64,000 nucleotides of DNA, from the NCBI GenBank assembly GCA_944474755.1, contig OX104112.1, forward strand, positions 22,718,460 to 22,782,459, in the 5' to 3' direction. The translations under genes were made by a program, and so were the position numbers. The notes under the pieces were generated by a model. The model did no database searches. It was not told where the DNA came from and saw only the letters and a program-made list of their open reading frames with translations. This document shows positions 24,701-39,700 of the stretch, one piece after another; position 1 is the first letter of the stretch; every line of letters starts with the position of its first letter. The stretch comes from Limnoperna fortunei. Lineage: Eukaryota; Mollusca; Bivalvia; Mytilida; Modiolidae.

Positions 24701-27700
24701 AAAATTCCTTAAACATGAGCAGTAATGGGAAATTGGCCAATTTTTGCAATTTCATACCAAAGCAAGATATAATTTTGTTTCTTTGTATGCCAGTTTGAAC
24801 TTTAGTGGGTTTTTTTTAGTAAAGAATGTTCATTTGGCTATTAAGCTTAATGGAATAGTGAACGCATTTAATGAAATTCATAAAATTTTAGTCTCTGACA
24901 GTTTAGAAACTATTAATGTACACCTCCAAAATATAGTACAACTGAATATCAATAAATTTAAATTTGAACTCAAAAACTTTCTCAGGATGTACTAGGTGCA
25001 TAATTAGGACAGTTTCATACTATTTTTCTTAATTGAAATGTATTTCAAGAGATAAAAGTCTTATCCCAACAGTTTGAAGGTACTCAGTATCTCACTTTGT
25101 AAAAAGGGGGGGGGGATGTGAAATAAACTAAAAAAGATGCAAAATTTATGATAAAATTATGTAATTAGTGCCTTTCTATGTGTGAAATAAGTTCATTTGT
25201 GTTGGATGTATATTGCCAAGCTTGCTATTTACATCTGCAACTAAGAAATTGAAAAATTAAGGAATAATGCATTTCTTGATTACCAAGCTAATTTTTCATG
25301 ATAACGCGCATGTGAGGTCTTTGTATGTTTTCATGCATTTCTTGAAAACCGCTGAAAGGAATTCAACAAAATTTTAGAATTTGTTTCGACTAACATACAT
25401 CTAAGACCAGGAAAAATTTTATTTAATTTGTTGAACAAAAACATCTTCTTTAGGTGTAGGACCACCAAACACCGGGAACCAGTCCAGAGGTTGTACGTAA
25501 AAGTAGTACTAGTCAACAGACAGGTTCACTCTTGCATCATATAGAATTTGAACCGCACATGATACCAGAATAAATTGGTATTTTTGGAAAGCTGAATATT
25601 CTAGGAAACTTGAGGATAAAGTTTTATTGGTTTTAAATGAACATAAAAATGTTGAGAGTCAATCAGGGACAAGCACTATTTTTGGACTGAAATAGAAAGT
25701 GAAAGTTGATTTTTAGACCACGTGGACTTAAGGTTGAGCGTTTTTTCGTATATGCCATGAAACATATTGTGAAATTTTGACAGAATGTTCAGCCAGTGCA
25801 TTTTTATAGGGGACAGAAGTGTCACTTAATTTGAAACAAAGGTAAATTTTCTAGTATAAGTCAAAATTATCAAATTATAATATAGCCGAAGAGTAAAAAA
25901 ACTATGGTGGTATATAGACAGGTATATCAACTTCTATTTCTTTAGATAAAAATGGTACTGAAAGATGGTAAATCACCAAGACTATCATTTTAATTGCTTA
26001 TCAGAGCCAAAACCTATAGGGGGGTTCAAATTTCAGCCTAAATATGGTATTATGTAATATTGTATGAAATTATGGGGTCTGCAGTGGTCCGCGCTTAGTA
26101 GAATGTGCTTTAATTTAAATAAACTCCTGTTTTAGGTTTTGGATGTAATGAAAGGGTCAAAATGTATAAAACTAGAACTGGTAGACATTCTAGTATGCAG
26201 AAAAATAGTGTATTTAAGATGAATTTGTCAATTTTACACCTGCGGCTTAAGTCGGTTACATTGCTGGCATGGGTTAATACTAAAATTATTTATTTTCTAA
26301 TCTGATGCTTGCTAGGGGTAAATTTGTTAGTAAACTAGTAACCATATGCAATAATTGTACTTGTTAAGATAATTGGGCCTTGAGATGATAGTACTTCTGT
26401 CAAAAATTCCTTAAACATGAGCAGTAATGGGAAATTGGCCAATTTTTGCAATTTCATACCAAAGCAAGATATAATTTTGTTTCTTTGTATGCCAGTTTGA
26501 ACTTTAGTGGGTTTTTTTTAGTAAAGAATGTTCATTTGGCTATTAAGCTTAATGGAATAGTGAACGCATTTAATGAAATTCATAAAATTTTAGTCTCTGA
26601 CAGTTTAGAAACTATTAATGTACACCTCCAAAATATAGTACAACTGAATATCAATAAATTTAAATTTGAACTCAAAAACTTTCTCAGGATGTACTAGGTG
26701 CATAATTAGGACAGTTTCATACTATTTTTCTTAATTGAAATGTATTTCAAGAGATAAAAGTCTTATCCCAACAGTTTGAAGGTACTCAGTATCTCACTTT
26801 GTAAAAAGGGGGGGGGATGTGAAATAAACTAAAAAAGATGCAAAATTTATGATAAAATTATGTAATTAGTGCCTTTCTATGTGTGAAATAAGTTCATTTG
26901 TGTTGGATGTATATTGCCAAGCTTGCTATTTACATCTGCAACTAAGAAATTGAAAAATTAAGGAATAATGCATTTCTTGATTACCAAGCTAATTTTTCAT
27001 GATAACGCGCATGTGAGGTCTTTGTATGTTTTCATGCATTTCTTGAAAACCGCTGAAAGGAATTCAACAAAATTTTAGAATTTGTTTCGACTAACATACA
27101 TCTAAGACCAGGAAAAATTTTATTTAATTTGTTGAACAAAAACATCTTCTTTAGGTGTAGGACCACCAAATACCGGGAACCAGTCCAGAGGTTGTACGTA
27201 AAAGTAGTACTAGTCAACAGACAGGTTCACTCTTGCATCATATTGAATTTGAACCGCACATGATACCAGAATAAATTGGTATTTTTGGAAAGCTGAATAT
27301 TCTAGGAAACTTGAGGATAAAGTTTTATTGGTTTTAAATGAACATAAAAATGTTGAGAGTCAATCAGGGACAAGCACTATTTTTGGACTGAAATAGAAAG
27401 TGAAAGTTGATTTTTAGACCACGTGGACTTAAGGTTGAGCGTTTTTTCGTATATGCCATGAAACATATTGTGAAATTTTGACAGAATGTTCAGCCAGTGC
27501 ATTTTTATAGGGGACAGAAGTGTCACTTAATTTGAAACAAAGGTAAATTTTCTAGTATAAGTCAAAATTATCAAATTATAATATAGCCGAAGAGTAAAAA
27601 AACTATGGTGGTATATAGACAGGTATATCAACTTCTATTTCTTTAGATAAAAATGGTACTGAAAGATGGTAAATCACCAAGACTATCATTTTAATTGCTT

Positions 27701-30700
27701 ATCAGAGCCAAAACCTATAGGGGGGTCAAATTTCAGCCTAAATATGGTATTATGTAATATTGTATGAAATTATGGGGTCTGCAGTGGTCCGCGCTTAGTA
27801 GAATGTGCTTTAATTTAAATAAACTCCTGTTTTAGGTTTTGGATGTAATGAAAGGGTCAAAATGTATAAAACTAGAACTGGTAGACATTCTAGTATGCAG
27901 AAAAATAGTGTATTTAAGATGAATTTGTCAATTTTACACCTGCGGCTTAAGTCGGTTACATTGCTGGCATGGGTTAATACTAAAATTATTTATTTTCTAA
28001 TCTGATGCTTGCTAGGGGTAAATTTGTTAGTAAACTAGTAACCATATGCAATAATTGTACTTGTTAAGATAATTGGGCCTTGAGATGATAGTACTTCTGT
28101 CAAAAATTCCTTAAACATGAGCAGTAATGGGAAATTGGCCAATTTTTGCAATTTCATACCAAAGCAAGATATAATTTTGTTTCTTTGTATGCCAGTTTGA
28201 ACTTTAGTGGGTTTTTTTTAGTAAAGAATGTTCATTTGGCTATTAAGCTTAATGGAATAGTGAACGCATTTAATGAAATTCATAAAATTTTAGTCTCTGA
28301 CAGTTTAGAAACTATTAATGTACACCTCCAAAATATAGTACAACTGAATATCAATAAATTTAAATTTGAACTCAAAAACTTTCTCAGGATGTACTAGGTG
28401 CATAATTAGGACAGTTTCATACTATTTTTCTTAATTGAAATGTATTTCAAGAGATAAAAGTCTTATCCCAACAGTTTGAAGGTACTCAGTATCTCACTTT
28501 GTAAAAAGGGGGGGGGATGTGAAATAAACTAAAAAAGATGCAAAATTTATGATAAAATTATGTAATTAGTGCCTTTCTATGTGTGAAATAAGTTCATTTG
28601 TGTTGGATGTATATTGCCAAGCTTGCTATTTACATCTGCAACTAAGAAATTGAAAAATTAAGGAATAATGCATTTCTTGATTACCAAGCTAATTTTTCAT
28701 GATAACGCGCATGTGAGGTCTTTGTATGTTTTCATGCATTTCTTGAAAACCGCTGAAAGGAATTCAACAAAATTTTAGAATTTGTTTCGACTAACATACA
28801 TCTAAGACCAGGAAAAATTTTATTTAATTTGTTGAACAAAAACATCTTCTTTAGGTGTAGGACCACCAAATACCGGGAACCAGTCCAGAGGTTGTACGTA
28901 AAAGTAGTACTAGTCAACAGACAGGTTCACTCTTGCATCATATAGAATTTGAACCGCACATGATACCAGAATAAATTGGTATTTTTGGAAAGCTGAATAT
29001 TCTAGGAAACTTGAGGATAAAGTTTTATTGGTTTTAAATGAACATAAAAATGTTGAGAGTCAATCAGGGACAAGCACTATTTTTGGACTGAAATAGAAAG
29101 TGAAAGTTGATTTTTAGACCACGTGGACTTAAGGTTGAGCGTTTTTTCGTATATGCCATGAAACATATTGCGAAATTTCGACAGAATGTTCAGCCAGTGC
29201 ATTTTTATAGGGGACAGAAGTGTCACTTAATTTGAAACAAAGGTAAATTTTCTAGTATAAGTCAAAATTATCAAATTATAATATAGCCGAAGAGTAAAAA
29301 AACTATGGTGGTATATAGACAGGTATATCAACTTCTATTTCTTTAGATAAAAATGGTACTGAAAGATGGTAAATCATCAAGACTATCATTTTAATTGCTT
29401 ATCAGAGCCAAAACCTATAGGGGGGTCAAATTTCAGCCTAAATATGGTATTATGTAATATTGTATGAAATTATGGGGTCTGCAGTGGTCCGCGCTTAGTA
29501 GAATGTGCTTTAATTTAAATAAACTCCTGTTTTAGGTTTTGGATGTAATGAAAGGGTCAAAATGTATAAAACTAGAACTGGTAGACATTCTAGTATGCAG
29601 AAAAATAGTGTATTTAAGATGAATTTGTCAATTTTACACCTGCGGCTTAAGTCGGTTACATTGCTGGCATGGGTTAATACTAAAATTATTTATTTTCTAA
29701 TCTGATGCTTGCTAGGGGTAAATTTGTTAGTAAACTAGTAACCATATGCAATAATTGTACTTGTTAAGATAATTGGGCCTTGAGATGATAGTACTTCTGT
29801 CAAAAATTCCTTAAACATGAGCAGTAATGGGAAATTGGCCAATTTTTGCAATTTCATACCAAAGCAAGATATAATTTTGTTTCTTTGTATGCCAGTTTGA
29901 ACTTTAGTGGGTTTTTTTTAGTAAAGAATGTTCATTTGGCTATTAAGCTTAATGGAATAGTGAACGCATTTAATGAAATTCATAAAATTTTAGTCTCTGA
30001 CAGTTTAGAAACTATTAATGTACACCTCCAAAATATAGTACAACTGAATATCAATAAATTTAAATTTGAACTCAAAAACTTTCTCAGGATGTACTAGGTG
30101 CATAATTAGGACAGTTTCATACTATTTTTCTTAATTGAAATGTATTTCAAGAGATAAAAGTCTTATCCCAACAGTTTGAAGGTACTCAGTATCTCACTTT
30201 GTAAAAAGGGGGGGGATGTGAAATAAACTAAAAAAGATGCAAAATTTATGATAAAATTATGTAATTAGTGCCTTTCTATGTGTGAAATAAGTTCATTTGT
30301 GTTGGATGTATATTGCCAAGCTTGCTATTTACATCTGCAACTAAGAAATTGAAAAATTAAGGAATAATGCATTTCTTGATTACCAAGCTAATTTTTCATG
30401 ATAACGCGCATGTGAGGTCTTTGTATGTTTTCATGCATTTCTTGAAAACCGCTGAAAGGAATTCAACAAAATTTTAGAATTTGTTTCGACTAACATACAT
30501 CTAAGACCAGGAAAAATTTTATTTAATTTGTTGAACAAAAACATCTTCTTTAGGTGTAGGACCACCAAATACCGGGAACCAGTCCAGAGGTTGTACGTAA
30601 AAGTAGTACTAGTCAACAGACAGGTTCACTCTTGCATCATATAGAATTTGAACCGCACATGATACCAGAATAAATTGGTATTTTTGGAAAGCTGAATATT

Positions 30701-33700
30701 CTAGGAAACTTGAGGATAAAGTTTTATTGGTTTTAAATGAACATAAAAATGTTGAGAGTCAATCAGGGACAAGCACTATTTTTGGACTGAAATAGAAAGT
30801 GAAAGTTGATTTTTAGACCACGTGGACTTAAGGTTGAGCGTTTTTTCGTATATGCCATGAAACATATTGTGAAATTTTGACAGAATGTTCAGCCAGTGCA
30901 TTTTTATAGGGGACAGAAGTGTCACTTAATTTGAAACAAAGGTAAATTTTCTAGTATAAGTCAAAATTATCAAATTATAATATAGCCGAAGAGTAAAAAA
31001 ACTATGGTGGTATATAGACAGGTATATCAACTTCTATTTCTTTAGATAAAAATGGTACTGAAAGATGGTAAATCACCAAGACTATCATTTTAATTGCTTA
31101 TCAGAGCCAAAACCTATAGGGGGGTCAAATTTCAGCCTAAATATGGTATTATGTAATATTGTATGAAATTATGGGGTCTGCAGTGGTCCGCGCTTAGTAG
31201 AATGTGCTTTAATTTAAATAAACTCCTGTTTTAGGTTTTGGATGTAATGAAAGGGTCAAAATGTATAAAACTAGAACTGGTAGACATTCTAGTATGCAGA
31301 AAAATAGTGTATTTAAGATGAATTTGTCAATTTTACACCTGCGGCTTAAGTCGGTTACATTGCTGGCATGGGTTAATACTAAAATTATTTATTTTCTAAT
31401 CTGATGCTTGCTAGGGGTAAATTTGTTAGTAAACTAGTAACCATATGCAATAATTGTACTTGTTAAGATAATTGGGCCTTGAGATGATAGTACTTCTGTC
31501 AAAAATTCCTTAAACATGAGCAGTAATGGGAAATTGGCCAATTTTTGCAATTTCATACCAAAGCAAGATATAATTTTGTTTCTTTGTATGCCAGTTTGAA
31601 CTTTAGTGGGTTTTTTTTTGTAAAGAATGTTCATTTGGCTATTAAGCTTAATGGAATAGTGAACGCATTTAATGAAATTCATAAAATTTTAGTCTCTGAC
31701 AGTTTAGAAACTATTAATGTACACCTCCAAAATATAGTACAACTGAATATCAATAAATTTAAATTTGAACTCAAAAACTTTCTCAGGATGTACTAGGTGC
31801 ATAATTAGGACAGTTTCATACTATTTTTCTTAATTGAAATGTATTTCAAGAGATAAAAGTCTTATCCCAACAGTTTGAAGGTACTCAGTATCTCACTTTG
31901 TAAAAAGGGGGGGGGGATGTGAAATAAACTAAAAAAGATGCAAAATTTATGATAAAATTTTGTAATTAGTGCCTTTCTATGTGTGAAATAAGTTCATTTG
32001 TGTTGGATGTATATTGCCAAGCTTGCTATTTACATCTGCAACTAAGAAATTGAAAAATTAAGGAATAATGCATTTCTTGATTACCAAGCTAATTTTTCAT
32101 GATAACGCGCATGTGAGGTCTTTGTATGTTTTCATGCATTTCTTGAAAACCGCTGAAAGGAATTCAACAAAATTTTAGAATTTGTTTCGACTAACATACA
32201 TCTAAGACCAGGAAAAATTTTATTTAATTTGTTGAACAAAAACATCTTCTTTAGGTGTAGGACCACCAAATACCGGGAACCAGTCCAGAGGTTGTACGTA
32301 AAAGTAGTACTAGTAAACAGACAGTTTCACTCTTGCATCATATAGAATTTGAACCGCACATGATACCAGAATAAATTGGTATTTTTGGAAAGCTGAATAT
32401 TCTAGGAAACTTGAGGATAAAGTTTTATTGGTTTTAAATGAACATAAAAATGTTGAGAGTCAATCAGGGACAAGCACTATTTTTGGACTGAAATAGAAAG
32501 TGAAAGTTGATTTTTAGACCACGTGGACTTAAGGTTGAGCGTTTTTTCGTATATGCCATGAAACATATTGTGAAATTTTGACAGAATGTTCAGCCAGTGC
32601 ATTTTTATAGGGGACAGAAGTGTCACTTAATTTGAAACAAAGGTAAATTTTCTAGTATAAGTCAAAATTATCAAATTATAATATAGCCGAAGAGTAAAAA
32701 AACTATGGTGGTATATAGACAGGTATATCAACTTCTATTTCTTTAGATAAAAATGGTACTGAAAGATGGTAAATCACCAAGACTATCATTTTAATTGCTT
32801 ATCAGAGCCAAAACCTATAGGGGGGTCAAATTTCAGCCTAAATATGGTATTATGTAATATTGTATGAAATTATGGGGTCTGCAGTGGTCCGCGCTTAGTA
32901 GAATGTGCTTTAATTTAAATAAACTCCTGTTTTAGGTTTTGGATGTAATGAAAGGGTCAAAATGTATAAAACTAGAACTGGTAGACATTCTAGTATGCAG
33001 AAAAATAGTGTATTTAAGATGAATTTGTCAATTTTACACCTGCGGCTTAAGTCGGTTACATTGCTGGCATGGGTTAATACTAAAATTATTTATTTTCTAA
33101 TCTGATGCTTGCTAGGGGTAAATTTGTTAGTAAACTAGTAACCATATGCAATAATTGTACTTGTTAAGATAATTGGGCCTTGAGATGATAGTACTTCTGT
33201 CAAAAATTCCTTAAACATGAGCAGTAATGGGAAATTGGCCAATTTTTGCAATTTCATACCAAAGCAAGATATAATTTTGTTTCTTTGTATGCCAGTTTGA
33301 ACTTTAGTGGGTTTTTTTTAGTAAAGAATGTTCATTTGGCTATTAAGCTTAATGGAATAGTGAACGCATTTAATGAAATTCATAAAATTTTAGTCTCTGA
33401 CAGTTTAGAAACTATTAATGTACACCTCCAAAATATAGTACAACTGAATATCAATAAATTTAAATTTGAACTCAAAAACTTTCTCAGGATGTACTAGGTG
33501 CATAATTAGGACAGTTTCATACTATTTTTCTTAATTGAAATGTATTTCAAGAGATAAAAGTCTTATCCCAACAGTTTGAAGGTACTCAGTATCTCACTTT
33601 GTAAAAAGGGGGGGGGGATGTGAAATAAACTAAAAAAGATGCAAAATTTATGATAAAATTATGTAATTAGTGCCTTTCTATGTGTGAAATAAGTTCATTT

Positions 33701-36700
33701 GTGTTGGATGTATATTGCCAAGCTTGCTATTTACATCTGCAACTAAGAAATTGAAAAATTAAGGAATAATGCATTTCTTGATTACCAAGCTAATTTTTCA
33801 TGATAACGCGCATGTGAGGTCTTTGTATGTTTTCATGCATTTCTTGAAAACCGCTGAAAGGAATTCAACAAAATTTTAGAATTTGTTTCGACTAACATAC
33901 ATCTAAGACCAGGAAAAATTTTATTTAATTTGTTGAACAAAAACATCTTCTTTAGGTGTAGGACCACCAAATACCGGGAACCAGTCCAGAGGTTGTACGT
34001 AAAAGTAGTACTAGTCAACAGACAGGTTCACTCTTGCATCATATAGAATTTGAACCGCACATGATACCAGAATAAATTGGTATTTTTGGAAAGCTGAATA
34101 TTCTAGGAAACTTGAGGATAAAGTTTTATTGGTTTTAAATGAACATAAAAATGTTGAGAGTCAATCAGGGACAAGCACTATTTTTGGACTGAAATAGAAA
34201 GTGAAAGTTGATTTTTAGACCACGTGGACTTAAGGTTGAGCGTTTTTTCGTATATGCCATGAAACATATTGTGAAATTTTGACAGAATGTTCAGCCACTG
34301 CATTTTTATAGGGGACAGAAGTGTCACTTAATTTGAAACAAAGGTAAATTTTCTAGTATAAGTCAAAATTATCAAATTATAATATAGCCGAAGAGTAAAA
34401 AAACTATGGTGGTATATAGACAGGTATATCAACTTCTATTTCTTTAGATAAAAATGGTACTGAAAGATGGTAAATCACCAAGACTATCATTTTAATTGCT
34501 TATCAGAGCCAAAACCTATAGGGGGGTCAAATTTCAGCCTAAATATGGTATTATGTAATATTGTATGAAATTATGGGGTCTGCAGTGGTCCGCGCTTAGT
34601 AGAATGTGCTTTAATTTAAATAAACTCCTGTTTTAGGTTTTGGATGTAATGAAAGGGTCAAAATGTATAAAACTAGAACTGGTAGACATTCTAGTATGCA
34701 GAAAAATAGTGTATTTAAGATGAATTTGTCAATTTTACACCTGCGGCTTAAGTCGGTTACATTGCTGGCATGGGTTAATACTAAAATTATTTATTTTCTA
34801 ATCTGATGCTTGCTAGGGGTAAATTTGTTAGTAAACTAGTAACCATATGCAATAATTGTACTTGTTAAGATAATTGGGCCTTGAGATGATAGTACTTCTG
34901 TCAAAAATTCCTTAAACATGAGCAGTAATGGGAAATTGGCCAATTTTTGCAATTTCATACCAAAGCAAGATATAATTTTGTTTCTTTGTATGCCAGTTTG
35001 AACTTTAGTGGGTTTTTTTTAGTAAAGAATGTTCATTTGGCTATTAAGCTTAATGGAATAGTGAACGCATTTAATGAAATTCATAAAATTTTAGTCTCTG
35101 ACAGTTTAGAAACTATTAATGTACACCTCCAAAATATAGTACAACTGAATATCAATAAATTTAAATTTGAACTCAAAAACTTTCTCAGGATGTACTAGGT
35201 GCATAATTAGGACAGTTTCATACTATTTTTCTTAATTGAAATGTATTTCAAGAGATAAAAGTCTTATCCCAACAGTTTGAAGGTACTCAGTATCTCACTT
35301 TGTAAAAAGGGGGGGGATGTGAAATAAACTAAAAAAGATGCAAAATTTATGATAAAATTATGTAATTAGTGCCTTTCTATGTGTGAAATAAGTTCATTTG
35401 TGTTGGATGTATATTGCCAAGCTTGCTATTTACATCTGCAACTAAGAAATTGAAAAATTAAGGAATAATGCATTTCTTGATTACCAAGCTAATTTTTCAT
35501 GATAACGCGCATGTGAGGTCTTTGTATGTTTTCATGCATTTCTTGAAAACCGCTGAAAGGAATTCAACAAAATTTTAGAATTTGTTTCGACTAACATACA
35601 TCTAAGACCAGGAAAAATTTTATTTAATTTGTTGAACAAAAACATCTTCTTTAGGTGTAGGACCACCAAATACCGGGAACCAGTCCAGAGGTTGTACGTA
35701 AAAGTAGTACTAGTCAACAGACAGGTTCACTCTTGCATCATATAGAATTTGAACCGCACATGATACCAGAATAAATTGGTATTTTTGGAAAGCTGAATAT
35801 TCTAGGAAACTTGAGGATAAAGTTTTATTGGTTTTAAATGAACATAAAAATGTTGAGAGTCAATCAGGGACAAGCACTATTTTTGGACTGAAATAGAAAG
35901 TGAAAGTTGATTTTTAGACCACGTGGACTTAAGGTTGAGCGTTTTTTCGTATATGCCATGAAACATATTGTGAAATTTTGACAGAATGTTCAGCCAGTGC
36001 ATTTTTATAGGGGACAGAAGTGTCACTTAATTTGAAACAAAGGTAAATTTTCTAGTATAAGTCAAAATTATCAAATTATAATATAGCCGAAGAGTAAAAA
36101 AACTATGGTGGTATATAGACAGGTATATCAACTTCTATTTCTTTAGATAAAAATGGTACTGAAAGATGGTAAATCACCAAGACTATCATTTTAATTGCTT
36201 ATCAGAGCCAAAACCTATAGGGGGGTCAAATTTCAGCCTAAATATGGTATTATGTAATATTGTATGAAATTATGGGGTCTGCAGTGGTCCGCGCTTAGTA
36301 GAATGTGCTTTAATTTAAATAAACTCCTGTTTTAGGTTTTGGATGTAATGAAAGGGTCAAAATGTATAAAACTAGAACTGGTAGACATTCTAGTATGCAG
36401 AAAAATAGTGTATTTAAGATGAATTTGTCAATTTTACACCTGCGGCTTAAGTCGGTTACATTGCTGGCATGGGTTAATACTAAAATTATTTATTTTCTAA
36501 TCTGATGCTTGCTAGGGGTAAATTTGTTAGTAAACTAGTAACCATATGCAATAATTGTACTTGTTAAGATAATTGGGCCTTGAGATGATAGTACTTCTGT
36601 CAAAAATTCCTTAAACATGAGCAGTAATGGGAAATTGGCCAATTTTTGCAATTTCATACCAAAGCAAGATATAATTTTGTTTCTTTGTATGCCAGTTTGA

Positions 36701-39700
36701 ACTTTAGTGGGTTTTTTTTAGTAAAGAATGTTCATTTGGCTATTAAGCTTAATGGAATAGTGAACGCATTTAATGAAATTCATAAAATTTTAGTCTCTGA
36801 CAGTTTAGAAACTATTAATGTACACCTCCAAAATATAGTACAACTGAATATCAATAAATTTAAATTTGAACTCAAAAACTTTCTCAGGATGTACTAGGTG
36901 CATAATTAGGACAGTTTCATACTATTTTTCTTAATTGAAATGTATTTCAAGAGATAAAAGTCTTATCCCAACAGTTTGAAGGTACTCAGTATCTCACTTT
37001 GTAAAAAGGGGGGGGATGTGAAATAAACTAAAAAAGATGCAAAATTTATGATAAAATTATGTAATTAGTGCCTTTCTATGTGTGAAATAAGTTCATTTGT
37101 GTTGGATGTATATTGCCAAGCTTGCTATTTACATCTGCAACTAAGAAATTGAAAAATTAAGGAATAATGCATTTCTTGATTACCAAGCTAATTTTTCATG
37201 ATAACGCGCATGTGAGGTCTTTGTATGTTTTCATGCATTTCTTGAAAACCGCTGAAAGGAATTCAACAAAATTTTAGAATTTGTTTCGACTAACATACAT
37301 CTAAGACCAGGAAAAATTTTATTTAATTTGTTGAACAAAAACATCTTCTTTAGGTGTAGGACCACCAAATACCGGGAACCAGTCCAGAGGTTGTACGTAA
37401 AAGTAGTACTAGTCAACAGACAGGTTCACTCTTGCATCATATAGAATTTGAACCGCACATGATACCAGAATAAATTGGTATTTTTGGAAAGCTGAATATT
37501 CTAGGAAACTTGAGGATAAAGTTTTATTGGTTTTAAATGAACATAAAAATGTTGAGAGTCAATCAGGGACAAGCACTATTTTTGGACTGAAATAGAAAGT
37601 GAAAGTTCATTTTTAGACCACGTGGACTTAAGGTTGAGCGTTTTTTCGTATATGCCATGAAACATATTGCGAAATTTCGACAGAATGTTCAGCCAGTGCA
37701 TTTTTATAGGGGACAGAAGTGTCACTTAATTTGAAACAAAGGTAAATTTTCTAGTATAAGTCAAAATTATCAAATTATAATATAGCCGAAGAGTAAAAAA
37801 ACTATGGTGGTATATAGACAGGTATATCAACTTCTATTTCTTTAGATAAAAATGGTACTGAAAGATGGTAAATCACCAAGACTATCATTTTAATTGCTTA
37901 TCAGAGCCAAAACCTATAGGGGGGTCAAATTTCAGCCTAAATATGGTATTATGTAATATTGTATGAAATTATGGGGTCTGCAGTGGTCCGCGCTTAGTAG
38001 AATGTGCTTTAATTTAAATAAACTCCTGTTTTAGGTTTTGGATGTAATGAAAGGGTCAAAATGTATAAAACTAGAACTGGTAGACATTCTAGTATGCAGA
38101 AAAATAGTGTATTTAAGATGAATTTGTCAATTTTACACCTGCGGCTTAAGTCGGTTACATTGCTGGCATGGGTTAATACTAAAATTATTTATTTTCTAAT
38201 CTGATGCTTGCTAGGGGTAAATTTGTTAGTAAACTAGTAACCATATGCAATAATTGTACTTGTTAAGATAATTGGGCCTTGAGATGATAGTACTTCTGTC
38301 AAAAATTCCTTAAACATGAGCAGTAATGGGAAATTGGCCAATTTTTGCAATTTCATACCAAAGCAAGATATAATTTTGTTTCTTTGTATGCCAGTTTGAA
38401 CTTTAGTGGGTTTTTTTTAGTAAAGAATGTTCATTTGGCTATTAAGCTTAATGGAATAGTGAACGCATTTAATGAAATTCATAAAATTTTAGTCTCTGAC
38501 AGTTTAGAAACTATTAATGTACACCTCCAAAATATAGTACAACTGAATATCAATAAATTTAAATTTGAACTCAAAAACTTTCTCAGGATGTACTAGGTGC
38601 ATAATTAGGACAGTTTCATACTATTTTTCTTAATTGAAATGTATTTCAAGAGATAAAAGTCTTATCCCAACAGTTTGAAGGTACTCAGTATCTCACTTTG
38701 TAAAAAGGGGGGGGGGGATGTGAAATAAACTAAAAAAGATGCAAAATTTATGATAAAATTATGTAATTAGTGCCTCGTATGTGTGAAATAAGTTCATTTG
38801 TGTTGGATGTATATTGCCAAGCTTGCTATTTACATCTGCAACTAAGAAATTGAAAAATTAAGGAATAATGCATTTCTTGATTACCAAGCTAATTTTTCAT
38901 GATAACGCGCATGTGAGGTCTTTGTATGTTTTCATGCATTTCTTGAAAACCGCTGAAAGGAATTCAACAAAATTTTAGAATTTCTTTCGACTAACATACA
39001 TCTAAGACCAGGAAAAATTTTATTTAATTTGTTGAACAAAAACATCTTCTTTAGGTGTAGGACCACCAAATACCGGGAACCAGTCCAGAGGTTGTACGTA
39101 AAAGTAGTACTAGTCAACAGACAGGTTCACTCTTGCATCATATAGAATTTGAACCGCACATGATACCAGAATAAATTGGTATTTTTGGAAAGCTGAATAT
39201 TCTAGGAAACTTGAGGATAAAGTTTTATTGGTTTTAAATGAACATAAAAATGTTGAGAGTCAATCAGGGACAAGCACTATTTTTGGACTGAAATAGAAAG
39301 TGAAAGTTGATTTTTAGACCACGTGGACTTAAGGTTGAGCGTTTTTTCGTATATGCCATGAAACATATTGTGAAATTTTGACAGAATGTTCAGCCAGTGC
39401 ATTTTTATAGGGGACAGAAGTGTCACTTAATTTGAAACAAAGGTAAATTTTCTAGTATAAGTCAAAATTATCAAATTATAATATAGCCGAAGAGTAAAAA
39501 AACTATGGTGGTATATAGACAGGTATATCAACTTCTATTTCTTTAGATAAAAATGGTACTGAAAGATGGTAAATCACCAAGACTATCATTTTAATTGCTT
39601 ATCAGAGCCAAAACCTATAGGGGGGTCAAATTTCAGCCTAAATATGGTATTATGTAATATTGTATGAAATTATGGGGTCTGCAGTGGTCCGCGCTTAGTA

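Noticed and set aside
31434..31682. 82-codon minus-strand frame present in only one unit
   Set aside because: It exists because of a single change in a T run in that copy and overlaps the opposite-strand frame, so it is a chance opening.
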